Part shown: in pieces, positions 44,201 through 52,858 of the stretch
Layout of the letters: each line of letters starts with the position of its first letter
Position numbering within the stretch: position 1 is the first letter of the stretch
NCBI RefSeq assembly: GCF_916715725.1
Contig: NZ_CAKAPD010000004.1
Location: 62,001 to 126,000 of the forward strand
DNA from: an uncultured Rothia sp.
GTDB taxonomy: Bacteria > Actinomycetota > Actinomycetes > Actinomycetales > Micrococcaceae
Direction of reading: 5' to 3'
Length of the DNA stretch: 64,000 bases
Notes under the pieces: model-generated
The model's database searches: none
What the model was told of the DNA's origin: nothing
Seen by the model: the letters and a program-made list of their open reading frames with translations, nothing else
Made by a program: the position numbers and the translations under genes

Positions 44201-45673
44201 ATGACCATTTTGGAATTTTTCCGCACCACGAGGGCTAACCTCTGGCTGCTGATTATTGGCATCGTTGTCGGTGCCGCAGCGGGCTTCGGCTATGCATCAC
44301 TGCAGCCGAAGGTCTACGCCGCGTCCTCCTCGGGCTACGTGACCGTGGGCGAATCCGGTACGGTGGATGTTCTCTCTGGCTCTACAGCCGCTAAGGAGCG
44401 CGCTCGCTCCTATGCAGCTATCGTCTCCTCTGAGGCCGTGGCACAGAAGATTAAGCAGAACAACCCCGAATTATCGATGACCACCGGTCAAATTCGCGGT
44501 AGCCTCACCGCAACTGCAGGTGAAAACGCTGCACTGATTACCGTGAGCGCTAAGGCTTCTTCCCCGAAGAATGCACAGTTGCTTGCTAACGGTGCATTGC
44601 AGGCTACTGCCGACTACATCAAGGAAATTGAGCAGAACCCCGGTAACGCTCAGGCTCTGGTGAACGGCGAAAACACCGGCGCAACCCCGACCGGTGGCAA
44701 CACCGTTCGCGTGATTCCGCTGAATAACGCGAGCGTGAACCCGCCGCTGGTAGCTCCGAACTACCAGCAGAACGTGCTCATCGGTGCTGGCACCGGTTTG
44801 GTTCTGGTCTACGCGGCAATCTTCCTGCGCCGTGCACTGGATCAGCGCATCCGTACCCGTGACGACGCTACCAAGGCAACCGGCGCAAGCGTCCTCGGTG
44901 TTCTGCCCGTCAGTGACGACCTGAACGAAGACAACATCGTTAAGGGCGACACCGACGACCACATCGCTCAGGAATCCATTCGTCAGTTGCGCACCAACCT
45001 GCGCTTCGTGAACGTTGACACTCCCCCGCGTTCGTTCATCGTCACCTCCGCGGTGCCCGGTGAAGGTAAGTCGACCGTGTCGCTGTCGCTGGCTCGCGCA
45101 ATGGCTGATGCGGGTTCACCCGTCATCCTCATTGACGCCGACCTCCGCCGCCCGACTGTGGCTAAGAAGCTGAAGCTGGACGCTAAGGTTGGTCTGACCC
45201 AGGTTCTGGCTGGCCAGGTTGAGATTGCTAACGCTGTGCACCAGCTTGGTGAGTCGAACCTCTTCGTCCTGCCTGCAGGCCGTATCCCCCCGAACCCCTC
45301 CGAACTTCTGGGCTCGGATAAGATGCGCCAGCTGATTAACGAACTCTCCGAAGAGTTCATCGTGGTCGTCGACGTTCCGCCGCTGCTGCCCGTGACCGAC
45401 GCTTCGTTGCTCTCCCACTCCGTGGATGGCGTGATTCTCGTTGGTTCTATCGGCCGAAGCCACCGTGAACAGATGACTGAAGCTTCCAACATCCTGAAGA
45501 AGGTCAACGCTAACCTCCTCGGTATGGTTCTGAACCGTGCTCCCCGTAAGGGTCTGGGTAACTCCTACTACGGCTTCGGTTACGCAAGTGCCTACGTTGG
45601 CTATGCAACCTACTACGGTTACGGCAAGGAAGGCGACAAGAAGTCGTCAAAGAAGTCCTCGACCAAGAAGTAA
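44201..45673 (+). CDS. Wzz/BY-kinase fusion (CpsCD-like tyrosine autokinase)
   Basis: 490 aa. TM1 (about 14-30) and TM2 (about 190-209) bracket a Wzz domain; the cytoplasmic kinase part has Walker A VPGEGKSTVS (Lys290), Walker A' VILIDADLRRP (308-318) and Walker B FIVVVDVPP (386-394), and ends in a cluster of eight tyrosines between 456 and 474 followed by a Lys/Ser tail. Autophosphorylation of that cluster controls polymer length and export in known systems. The start is ATG 44201, because the frame further up overlaps rmlA in another frame; CTGGAG lies 13 bp before it. Confidence 0.9.
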   Translation: MTILEFFRTTRANLWLLIIGIVVGAAAGFGYASLQPKVYAASSSGYVTVGESGTVDVLSGSTAAKERARSYAAIVSSEAVAQKIKQNNPELSMTTGQIRGSLTATAGENAALITVSAKASSPKNAQLLANGALQATADYIKEIEQNPGNAQALVNGENTGATPTGGNTVRVIPLNNASVNPPLVAPNYQQNVLIGAGTGLVLVYAAIFLRRALDQRIRTRDDATKATGASVLGVLPVSDDLNEDNIVKGDTDDHIAQESIRQLRTNLRFVNVDTPPRSFIVTSAVPGEGKSTVSLSLARAMADAGSPVILIDADLRRPTVAKKLKLDAKVGLTQVLAGQVEIANAVHQLGESNLFVLPAGRIPPNPSELLGSDKMRQLINELSEEFIVVVDVPPLLPVTDASLLSHSVDGVILVGSIGRSHREQMTEASNILKKVNANLLGMVLNRAPRKGLGNSYYGFGYASAYVGYATYYGYGKEGDKKSSKKSSTKK

Positions 45674-45710
45674 TAACGTAATAAGCGCCCTAAAACATAG
45701 GGAGCGACTT

Positions 45711-45750
45711 AGGGCGGGATGGGCAGTTTTTCTGCCCGTCCCGCCTTATA
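45711..45750 (+). terminator. terminator after the BY-kinase gene
   Basis: Arms about 45711-45726 and 45732-45747 pair over 16 bp with one or two G-U and a TTTTT loop. Confidence 0.75.
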
Positions 45751-45784
45751 CTTATCTGGTATACATGTGCACCGAAAGGCTATT

Positions 45785-46642
45785 GTGACCACTCACTCAC
45801 CCAATACGCCGGAGCCGCAGACCACTCCTCTTGCGGCACGGATTCGGCTTGCGCACGCCTACTTCCAGCGAATTGCCGACATGCACTCCATCGATATTAT
45901 GCATGTCAAAGGCTACGCTTTCTCCCAGGAAATTTACCGCAAAGGCAGGTACAGTTCCGATGCCGACCTGCTGGTCCGTCCCTCTCACGTGGACCGCTTT
46001 GTAGAGATCCTTTTGGCAGATGGATGGCGTATCCAAGCCCATTTCGAGACAGGCTCCGTGTTCGAACACGCGATGACGCTCTACCACGCTTCATGGGGTC
46101 TGACCGATATTCATCGTTTCTTCCCCGGTCTTGGACGCCACGGCGATTATGAGAAGGCTTTTGAACGCGTCTGGGCGGCACGCAAGACCCGTATGATTGC
46201 TCACCGTCCCTGCGTTGTCCCCAGTGATTTGGACGCGCGTCTTCTCGTGGTGCTTCACCGCGCCCGCGCAGCATCACGCTACAGCGCAGATATTAACTAT
46301 CTGGTCTCTCTGCTCTCGTACAGCGATTGGCAGCGCCTGCGAGCCCGCGCGGAGGAGCTTGACTCATCCCTGGCGTATAGCGCGGCTATGGGCGGCTTGG
46401 AGCAGTACCGTGACGACCGCGACTACCTGCTGTGGCTGTCTGTCTCTCAGGACGTCCCCCACTATATTCAGTGGGTTGGGCGCCTGCAGGCGGCGACCAC
46501 CCTGCACGATAAGCTACGCACCCTCAAAAATATTTTCTTCGTGAATAAGGACCACTTGGCGATGCAGCTGGGACGTACCCCCACCAAGGCTGAAATTCGT
46601 GCCAAGTTCTTTGAACGTTTCGGAATCAAGGTGAAAAAATGA
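45785..46642 (+). CDS. nucleotidyltransferase-superfamily protein (NTP_transf_5 type)
   Basis: 285 aa from GTG 45785 (GAAAGG upstream). The N-terminal half shows MHVKGYAFSQEIY and SSDADLLVRPSHVDRFVEIL, the short-core minimal nucleotidyltransferase pattern with the paired aspartates (DAD), then a helical C-terminal half with Arg and Asp clusters. The family is predicted to move nucleotides or act as a pseudo-transferase, often near peptide or glycan modification genes; no reaction is established. Its stop overlaps the start of a PqqD-like gene (ATGA), so the two are coupled. I do not assign a substrate. Confidence 0.7.
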   Translation: MTTHSPNTPEPQTTPLAARIRLAHAYFQRIADMHSIDIMHVKGYAFSQEIYRKGRYSSDADLLVRPSHVDRFVEILLADGWRIQAHFETGSVFEHAMTLYHASWGLTDIHRFFPGLGRHGDYEKAFERVWAARKTRMIAHRPCVVPSDLDARLLVVLHRARAASRYSADINYLVSLLSYSDWQRLRARAEELDSSLAYSAAMGGLEQYRDDRDYLLWLSVSQDVPHYIQWVGRLQAATTLHDKLRTLKNIFFVNKDHLAMQLGRTPTKAEIRAKFFERFGIKVKK

Positions 46643-46947
46643 GCAACCCGGTAGATTCCCTCCAGACCGTCTACGGTATCCCCGAGAACATCGCGTACGT
46701 TCATTCTGAAGAGTTCGCTAAGTACTCCCCCACAGCAACGTATCTTGCAAATCTTGCCAATGGTGAGCTGTCTGTTCTTCAGGATTCTGCCTCCATTATT
46801 TGGAGTATCTTTGAGGACCCAATGTCTCTACAGGAAGCTATCGATTTGCTCTGCGAAATGTATGAACAGCCCGTAGAGACCATGGGACCGCAGATCGAGG
46901 GGTTTATCCCCGAGCTGCTAGCCAAGGGGCTCCTAGAAGCCCGCTAG
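46639..46947 (+). CDS. PqqD-like protein
   Basis: 102 aa. The predicted winged-helix layout of PqqD is visible: LANLANGELSVLQDSASIIWSIFEDPMS, then AIDLLCEMYEQPVETMGPQIEGFIPELLAKGLLE. PqqD domains (RiPP recognition elements) usually bind a leader peptide and hand it to a modifying enzyme. Here no radical-SAM enzyme and no precursor peptide was found nearby; the only coupled partner is the upstream nucleotidyltransferase-like gene. Closed by a 22-bp hairpin. Confidence 0.75.
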   Translation: MSNPVDSLQTVYGIPENIAYVHSEEFAKYSPTATYLANLANGELSVLQDSASIIWSIFEDPMSLQEAIDLLCEMYEQPVETMGPQIEGFIPELLAKGLLEAR

Positions 46948-46965
46948 GCCTCCCAGAAGACACAA

Positions 46966-47013
46966 AGAAGGCGGGGCGGTAGAAACTATAAAGTTTCTAC
47001 CGCCCCGCCTTCT
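46966..47013. terminator. bidirectional terminator, perfect 22-bp stem
   Basis: Arms 46966-46987 and 46992-47013 with an ATAA loop, between the PqqD-like gene and the convergent glycosyltransferase operon. Confidence 0.92.
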
Positions 47014-47035
47014 TCTATGAGCAGCCTAGCTCTTT

Positions 47036-48283
47036 TTAGTCTTCGGGCAGAGCCTGCACGTACGTCTTTAGACGGCTAATGAAACGAGCCTCCGAGAAAC
47101 CGTCAACGTGCTCGCGGATATAGTCAGCGTCCCAGTCAGTCGGGTTGAAAGCCTTGAGAGCTTCCACCAGCTGCTCCACGGTCGGCTGGTTGATGAACAT
47201 GCCGGTCTTGCCCTCCTGGATGGTGTCCAGGAAGCCGCCCGCACGGTACGCAATCACAGCCTTACCGCTGGCGCCAGCCTCCAACGGAGTAATACCGAAG
47301 TCTTCATAGGAGATAGCCAGCAGAGCCAGACAGTGCCGGTACGCGTAACGCAGCTGGGCGTCCGAAATGCCAGAAACGATACGAACAGTGGGGCCTGCAA
47401 GCGCTTCAAGGCGTTCCTTTTCCGGGCCGCGACCAACCACCAGCAGCTTCTTACCCAACTCATTGCAGGCTTCAACAGCCTTATCAACATTCTTGTAGGG
47501 CAGCAGGCGAGAAACGATCAGGAAATAATCGTCCGATTCGGTGAACTCTTCCAGGCCCGGGATAGGCTCAACCGGTGCGGTGGTGTCTACCGAGTGCGGC
47601 GGGAAGAAAATCGGAACGTCCTTCTTACCGTAGACATTCTCAATACGCTTCTTAATGACGCTCGCATTCGCCACATACACAGCCGAGCGGTGAGCAGCCC
47701 AGTGATCCCACAGCATCAGTGCAGGACGCAAGGTCTTCAGCAACAGCGGCACGGGACCGGTGCTCTTCTCGCCCAGGTACTGATCGCTCAAGTACAGCCA
47801 TCGCGCCGGCGAATGGCAGTAAATGAACTTGCGGCCGGCGAAGTTGAAGCCGTGCGCCCAACCGGTCGTCGATACCACAGCGCGCTCAGCCGGTACCTTC
47901 AGGAAAGAAGAAGCAATCGGCAGAATTGGCAGAGCCATGCGGTGGTTACGACGTAGGTAACCAATCTTGTTCAGCGGGCTGGTGATGATTTTCGCATCTT
48001 TGAACTCCGGGAAGGTGCCCTCCGGGTCGTACAAAGTCGTGTAAATCGGTGCGTCAGGGAATGCACGATGCATTGCCAGCACAACACGCTCCGCACCGCC
48101 ACGCTGAGTCAGGTAGTCGTGGGCAATTGCTATCTCTTCAGTAGCCTCAGGCTTGACCAGCGGCACGTAACGGCGCGCCAGATGGGCAAGCTTCTTGAGG
48201 CTCTTCGGGATATCCGCGAGCACCGCGTCAGGGTTCTTCGGCCCGGTAAACGGAGCGGAGGTCAAGAGCTGAGTGAGTGACAT
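47036..48283 (-). CDS. family 4 glycosyltransferase
   Basis: 415 aa, GT-B fold. An N-terminal extension of ~45 residues is followed by the acceptor domain with IAIAHDYLTQRGGAERV, and the donor domain with YFLIVSRLLPYKNVDKAVEA and the E-x7-E motif in EDFGITPLEAGASGKAVIAY. It should transfer a sugar from a nucleotide donor at the cytoplasmic face, retaining configuration. TAGGAGG stands before ATG 48283. It is the last gene of a minus-strand run that includes two more glycosyltransferases and a Wzy-like protein. Confidence 0.88.
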   Translation of the reverse strand: MSLTQLLTSAPFTGPKNPDAVLADIPKSLKKLAHLARRYVPLVKPEATEEIAIAHDYLTQRGGAERVVLAMHRAFPDAPIYTTLYDPEGTFPEFKDAKIITSPLNKIGYLRRNHRMALPILPIASSFLKVPAERAVVSTTGWAHGFNFAGRKFIYCHSPARWLYLSDQYLGEKSTGPVPLLLKTLRPALMLWDHWAAHRSAVYVANASVIKKRIENVYGKKDVPIFFPPHSVDTTAPVEPIPGLEEFTESDDYFLIVSRLLPYKNVDKAVEACNELGKKLLVVGRGPEKERLEALAGPTVRIVSGISDAQLRYAYRHCLALLAISYEDFGITPLEAGASGKAVIAYRAGGFLDTIQEGKTGMFINQPTVEQLVEALKAFNPTDWDADYIREHVDGFSEARFISRLKTYVQALPED

Positions 48284-48295
48284 TTTCTTTTCCTC

Positions 48296-49243
48296 CTAAA
48301 AGACTTTCTGAGCACGCTCAGGGTAGTGAATACCGGCGTAAGATGCAGCCTCAACCTGCAGTGCCACAAGCTTCTCAGCGGCCTTAGCGGGCAGCTTCAG
48401 CAGAATCTTATCGCTCGCATCGCCCAGAGCCTTAATGGTCTTCTCCGTGGTGAAACGAGCGAGGGTCTTGACCAGCAAACCCCACGGACCCGTCGGATTC
48501 GGGGCGGGGTGTGCTTCTTCACCATGCTTACGCACGAAGATAGTGCGGGCAGAACCCGAGTGCAGGGCACGCAGGGCACGCACAGCAGTGGTGGTAGCCT
48601 CGGCGTAGTGCTTGACCTCAACCTCATCAGAGATGATGATGCGGCCACCAGCGTCATGAACCATTTTGCCCATGTCTACGTCTTCCCAGCCGTAGAGACG
48701 GTACGCGGGGTCGTAGCCGCCAGTACGCTCAAAGTACTCCGCAGAGATAGAAGAGTTACCGTTCCAGTACAGCCAACGGCCTTCTTCAGCTACACTGAGG
48801 GCGCCCTCTTTGAATCGAGCATCGCGGAAGTTACCGTACACACGAGAGTAGGGAGTGTCCGGGTACACGTTCTTCAAGGTACCAATCACACCGTCATAAT
48901 CACGGTGCAGGCGGATCTGCGCCTCGACGTAGTCGGATGCCGGCTCAAGATCGTCATCGCAACGGATGAGGACATCCGCATCAGCCGCACGGTGGCCAGC
49001 GTTCAGCGCAGCCACGCGGCCACGGTTCTCCTCGAAAACGATCTTGGTCAGGTTCAGCTTGCCTTCGGCAATGTAGCGGTCAAGCACAGCTTCACTGTTA
49101 TCGATATCGCCGTCGAGGACCACGATAACTTGGAAGTCCTTCTCGGTCTGGGCGGCAAGCGCATCCAGCGGGTAGTGCAGAATATCTGCACCACCGCGAG
49201 ACGGAATGATAACCGCAGCCTTGTAGCGGTGAGTAGTCGTCAT
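48296..49243 (-). CDS. family 2 glycosyltransferase
   Basis: 315 aa, GT-A fold. AAVIIPSRGGADILHYPLDAL starts the Rossmann-like part; the metal-binding acidic site is RCDDDLEPASDYV, and the C-terminal WEDVDMGKMVHDAGG carries the catalytic acidic residues of the inverting GT2 group. A helical tail of ~80 residues follows. GAAGG lies before ATG 49243. Donor and acceptor unknown. Separated by only 12 bp from the downstream GT4 gene. Confidence 0.88.
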   Translation of the reverse strand: MTTTHRYKAAVIIPSRGGADILHYPLDALAAQTEKDFQVIVVLDGDIDNSEAVLDRYIAEGKLNLTKIVFEENRGRVAALNAGHRAADADVLIRCDDDLEPASDYVEAQIRLHRDYDGVIGTLKNVYPDTPYSRVYGNFRDARFKEGALSVAEEGRWLYWNGNSSISAEYFERTGGYDPAYRLYGWEDVDMGKMVHDAGGRIIISDEVEVKHYAEATTTAVRALRALHSGSARTIFVRKHGEEAHPAPNPTGPWGLLVKTLARFTTEKTIKALGDASDKILLKLPAKAAEKLVALQVEAASYAGIHYPERAQKVF

Positions 49244-49308
49244 AATTTTCCTTCGGGGTTTGAGTGAGAGGATATCCGTTGGGAATGGCCTATACGTTTA
49301 GAGGCACC

Positions 49309-50349
49309 TTAGCGGATAAAACGCTCCAGAATCTCACCAACACGGACCTTGCCTGCTTCAGGCGAGTAATTCTCCTGCCAACGCCAGAACAGCTCGGAGG
49401 TTCGCTCCGCCAGGGCATCCGTATCTTCTCGAAGCTCAGTACCCAGGCTCTTAATGGCCTGCGCAAGAGCTACCGGCTGATCAGCAGGCACAACGTACGG
49501 GTACGACGCGCCGCCCAGCACCTCCGACAGAGCACCAGCATCACTGACCACCACAGGGACGCGCGCGCTCATCGCTTCAGCGACCACCAAGCCAAAGGAC
49601 TCAGGGGCAATCGAAGGTACAACAAGCATGTCAATGTCACCGAAAAGACGGTCTGGGGTAGTCCAGCCCAAACGCGTGCTGAACGTAGCAACACGGGCTA
49701 GGGCGTCCTCAACCTCAGCACGTTCTTCATCAGATGCGAAGACAGGCTCGCCACCAATCACCAGGTCGTATTCAATACCGTTAGAGTTCAAGGAACTCAT
49801 CGCCTGGCACAGGGTCGCGATGCCCTTAGACGGAGTCAAACGCCCCAGGTAACCGACGCGAAGTCGGCGCTCCCCCACACGGTGATCCAGCTCGGTGGAT
49901 ACGCCACTGACCCAGTTCGCGAACAGCTCGCTACCGGGGCAGGCACGAGCCACATAGCGGCTAGGCACCAGGGTGACAGACGCCTTATGGCGGGCAAAGG
50001 GTACGAGCTTCGCGTTCACACCGGTAGGCAGCTGGTGCAGGTGCACGATGCGGTTCTTACGGCCGCCCGTTGCCGCTGCGGGAACCAGACCATTGCACCA
50101 CAACAGAACGTCCTTATGGCGAGCGTGCCAGCTACGCAGAGCCACCATGTACTGTGCGCGGTTCTTAGCTGGCAAGACAATGCGGGGGAACCCCTCATCC
50201 GCAGCAGCTTCTACAAGCTGCTTCGGCTCGGAAGGACCCACAATAGTGACCTTGTAGCCAAGGCTACGGGCTGCGCGGGCAATGTTCAGGAGCATGACCT
50301 CGCCGCCGCCCATGTCACCGTTATTGGTGGCGATGTAGAGTTCTTTCAT
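49309..50349 (-). CDS. family 4 glycosyltransferase
   Basis: 346 aa, GT-B fold. The N-terminus has the Gly-rich NNGDMGGGEVMLLNIARAA loop, the middle LRVGYLGRLTPSKGIATLCQA, and the donor site E-x7-E in APESFGLVVAEAMSARVPVVVSD. Somewhat shorter than most GT4 proteins. Its ATG follows the stop of the Wzy-like gene almost directly (2-bp gap) with GAGGAAAG as ribosome-binding site inside the upstream gene end. Cytoplasmic; sugar unknown. Confidence 0.88.
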   Translation of the reverse strand: MKELYIATNNGDMGGGEVMLLNIARAARSLGYKVTIVGPSEPKQLVEAAADEGFPRIVLPAKNRAQYMVALRSWHARHKDVLLWCNGLVPAAATGGRKNRIVHLHQLPTGVNAKLVPFARHKASVTLVPSRYVARACPGSELFANWVSGVSTELDHRVGERRLRVGYLGRLTPSKGIATLCQAMSSLNSNGIEYDLVIGGEPVFASDEERAEVEDALARVATFSTRLGWTTPDRLFGDIDMLVVPSIAPESFGLVVAEAMSARVPVVVSDAGALSEVLGGASYPYVVPADQPVALAQAIKSLGTELREDTDALAERTSELFWRWQENYSPEAGKVRVGEILERFIR

Positions 50350-50351
50350 CG

Positions 50352-51746
50352 TTATACTTTCCTCGCCTGCTGACGGATAGAACTGACGTCAAACGATTTA
50401 GAAGTAGTCAACTTCTTAGGCGTTTCTTGATGGGTTACAGAGGCAGGAGCTTCATTCTCGATGAGCTCGCCGTTCTGCAGCGCAGGTTTTTTATCGCTAC
50501 TCTGCACCTTCTGCATAGCACCTGGTTCCTGCTGTCCGCTATCTGAAGCATCCAGATCCTTATCCGGGTTCAGGTACAGCAATGCAAGACCCACCACGAT
50601 AGCCCACGGCACAGTCAGAATCACCTCTCCAAGACGCTGAGAGGTAATAATGATAATCACCATTGCGGCTTCGGCAATAACAATGCGCTGAGTACGCTGC
50701 TGCTTCCAGATGAATGCGGCAGAAATCATCAAGGATACAACCACAATCATATAGACCCATCCGGCCTCCTGGACCAGCGTCATATATGAGTTGTGGAAGT
50801 AAAAGTATCGGTCTTGTAGCGGAACCTGTGCAGTACCCAAACCGCCGCCGTACCACGGAACCACATCAATCATGCGGTACATTCCTTCGTCAATTCGCTG
50901 ACGCAATAGGTCACTACCGAGGCGATCCGAGAAAGCACCAGCACGAGCAAAGTTATCTTCCAGGTAGTTCACGCCTAGATAGAACAGATACGCCAGAACA
51001 GCTTTGCCGAAGAGATTCAGACGGTAGGAGAAGTACAACCACAGGACGGCGAATGCGTACGCCGCCAATGAAGTGCGAGAACCAGTCAGCCACAACATGC
51101 CCGCGCTAACAGCAATAGCAGCAATACGGTGGCTTGTCTTTCTGACCATAGCGACAAAGAGGAAACCGAAAAGCGCATAGTACAGACCCGATTGGTTCTT
51201 ATCATTGAGCCAACCGGTCAACGTACCACCATAGTTATCAGGTGCGATACCCGCGTAGAAGCCAATGACGTTGATCAAGAGGCCAAAGGCCACACCAAAC
51301 AGTAGAGAACGGATATCAATCTTCTTCTGCGCAATCTGCAGAGCAAGCAGTACCACAACCGCCATACGCACAGCACGACGAATCGCATATTCAACAGGGA
51401 AGCTGTTGAACGTCAAAGTCTCAAATAGTGCCCAGCCAATGGCCAACAGAAGAATCGTAAAGAACAAGCCGTTGTAGGTGTTCTCGATTTTGGCAGGCTT
51501 AGTCAAGTTGTAGAGTACAAGCACCATCACCACAACAGTTCCAACTGGCATGGCGAAGAACGCTGTTGTAATACCAATAAAAATCAGGCCGAACCCCGCC
51601 CAGAAATCGAGCATCGATAGCTTGGACACACTACCAGCAAGGTACTTTGCTTCAGCCTTCGCAGCCTGCCCAAAGCGAGTGGCATTGCTCGATGCGGCAC
51701 CTGGATACTGGGTTCCAGATGCAGGTTGAGAGTGAGCTACAGTCAT
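50352..51746 (-). CDS. O-antigen ligase/polymerase-like membrane protein (Wzy-like), second copy
   Basis: 464 aa. About 45 hydrophilic N-terminal residues, about ten membrane segments, an external loop with LRQRIDEGMYRMIDVVPWYGGG and a following HNSYMTLVQEAGWVYM segment, the arrangement of Wzy_C polymerases and ligases, then a cytoplasmic, Lys/Gln/Glu-rich tail of ~70 residues. It shares the fold but little sequence with the Wzy-like protein at 28.9 kb, so two polymers or a polymerase plus a ligase are likely. Its start overlaps the preceding glycosyltransferase stop (ATGA). Confidence 0.85.
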   Translation of the reverse strand: MTVAHSQPASGTQYPGAASSNATRFGQAAKAEAKYLAGSVSKLSMLDFWAGFGLIFIGITTAFFAMPVGTVVVMVLVLYNLTKPAKIENTYNGLFFTILLLAIGWALFETLTFNSFPVEYAIRRAVRMAVVVLLALQIAQKKIDIRSLLFGVAFGLLINVIGFYAGIAPDNYGGTLTGWLNDKNQSGLYYALFGFLFVAMVRKTSHRIAAIAVSAGMLWLTGSRTSLAAYAFAVLWLYFSYRLNLFGKAVLAYLFYLGVNYLEDNFARAGAFSDRLGSDLLRQRIDEGMYRMIDVVPWYGGGLGTAQVPLQDRYFYFHNSYMTLVQEAGWVYMIVVVSLMISAAFIWKQQRTQRIVIAEAAMVIIIITSQRLGEVILTVPWAIVVGLALLYLNPDKDLDASDSGQQEPGAMQKVQSSDKKPALQNGELIENEAPASVTHQETPKKLTTSKSFDVSSIRQQARKV

Positions 51747-52858
51747 TTCTTCTCCAAAATACGAGCGTATATCTCGGCGGTCTGAGCAGCCATCTGCGCG
51801 TTTGAGATCCAGGTAAAAGGCACCGATTCCCCCTTCTGCAGTTGCGCGCGCATAGCCTGCAGAACATCCTGAGTCAGAGTTGCACTCTGGCGGTCCACCA
51901 GCTCATCGGCGCCCAGAATCTCCGGGTTGCCGCCCACAGCGGTAGCGACCGTCTTCAAGCCGGCTGCCTTAGCATCCAGCAGAGTGTAGGAGCAGTTCTC
52001 CCACACCGACAGCTGAACAATCATGTCGCTGCGGCCCATCGCCTCAATCGGGTTAACGAAACCGCTAAAGGTCACCGAATCACCCAGCTTCAGGCGCTGA
52101 GCCTGAGCCTGCAACTCGGAAGCCAAATCGCCAGAGCCCGCAATCTCAAGATGAGCCTGCGGGTAATCAGCACGAAGCTGCGCAAAAGCGTCCAGCAGCA
52201 CGTCAATACCCTTCTCAGGGGACAGGCGAGACAGCGAAAGAATACGCGGACCGCCATCAGCAGGCACACACTGCTGCTCAACAGCCGCGTGCACCTCGGG
52301 AATATCCACGCCGTTGTACACCAGCTCCACGCCACGAGCGCCCCACTTGGCACGCATCTGATCAGCGGTAGAACGAGAAACAGCAATCGCCTGATTGGTA
52401 CCCCACAGACGCACACGGTGTACGGTCTCCATGAGCTTAGAACGCCAAGAGCTACCGTGATACACGGAGTCATTACCGGCGATACCGTGCTCAGTGGTCA
52501 GGAGCTTCGGCACACAGGTGCCGCGCTTGATGACGCTACGGATGCGTAGCGCGTTGACTACAGCGGTCGCTACAACGTCCGCATACGCCAGGTGGCTGTG
52601 CACGATATCCGGGCGGACCTGCTCAATAGCCTTCTGTAGAGAAGCAAAGGAAGTCTTAAAACCGTAGTCGGGGCCGAAGTCAGCTTTGATGACGGTGACG
52701 CCCAGTTCCTCAAGGCGGTTCGTGAGCTTACCCTCGGGTGCGAGAACCACCAGGTTAAAGCCGGGGAGCCCGGCACGTGCCATATCGACAACGTGCCGAG
52801 CTACCCCGCCAAAATCGGGAACCGGAACGACCCATAGAGCCGTTGGTGTAGAGGTCAT
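51743..52858 (-). CDS. family 4 glycosyltransferase
   Basis: 371 aa, GT-B fold. PVPDFGGVARHVVDMARAG at the start, DIVHSHLAYADVVA in the acceptor domain, ILSLSRLSPEKGIDVLLDAF in the donor domain. The usual E-x7-E reads ENCSYTLLDAKAAG, so the second Glu is replaced by Asp; still within family variation. Coupled on both sides by 4-bp ATGA overlaps with the acyltransferase and the Wzy-like gene. Cytoplasmic; specificity unknown. Confidence 0.87.
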   Translation of the reverse strand: MTSTPTALWVVPVPDFGGVARHVVDMARAGLPGFNLVVLAPEGKLTNRLEELGVTVIKADFGPDYGFKTSFASLQKAIEQVRPDIVHSHLAYADVVATAVVNALRIRSVIKRGTCVPKLLTTEHGIAGNDSVYHGSSWRSKLMETVHRVRLWGTNQAIAVSRSTADQMRAKWGARGVELVYNGVDIPEVHAAVEQQCVPADGGPRILSLSRLSPEKGIDVLLDAFAQLRADYPQAHLEIAGSGDLASELQAQAQRLKLGDSVTFSGFVNPIEAMGRSDMIVQLSVWENCSYTLLDAKAAGLKTVATAVGGNPEILGADELVDRQSATLTQDVLQAMRAQLQKGESVPFTWISNAQMAAQTAEIYARILEKK

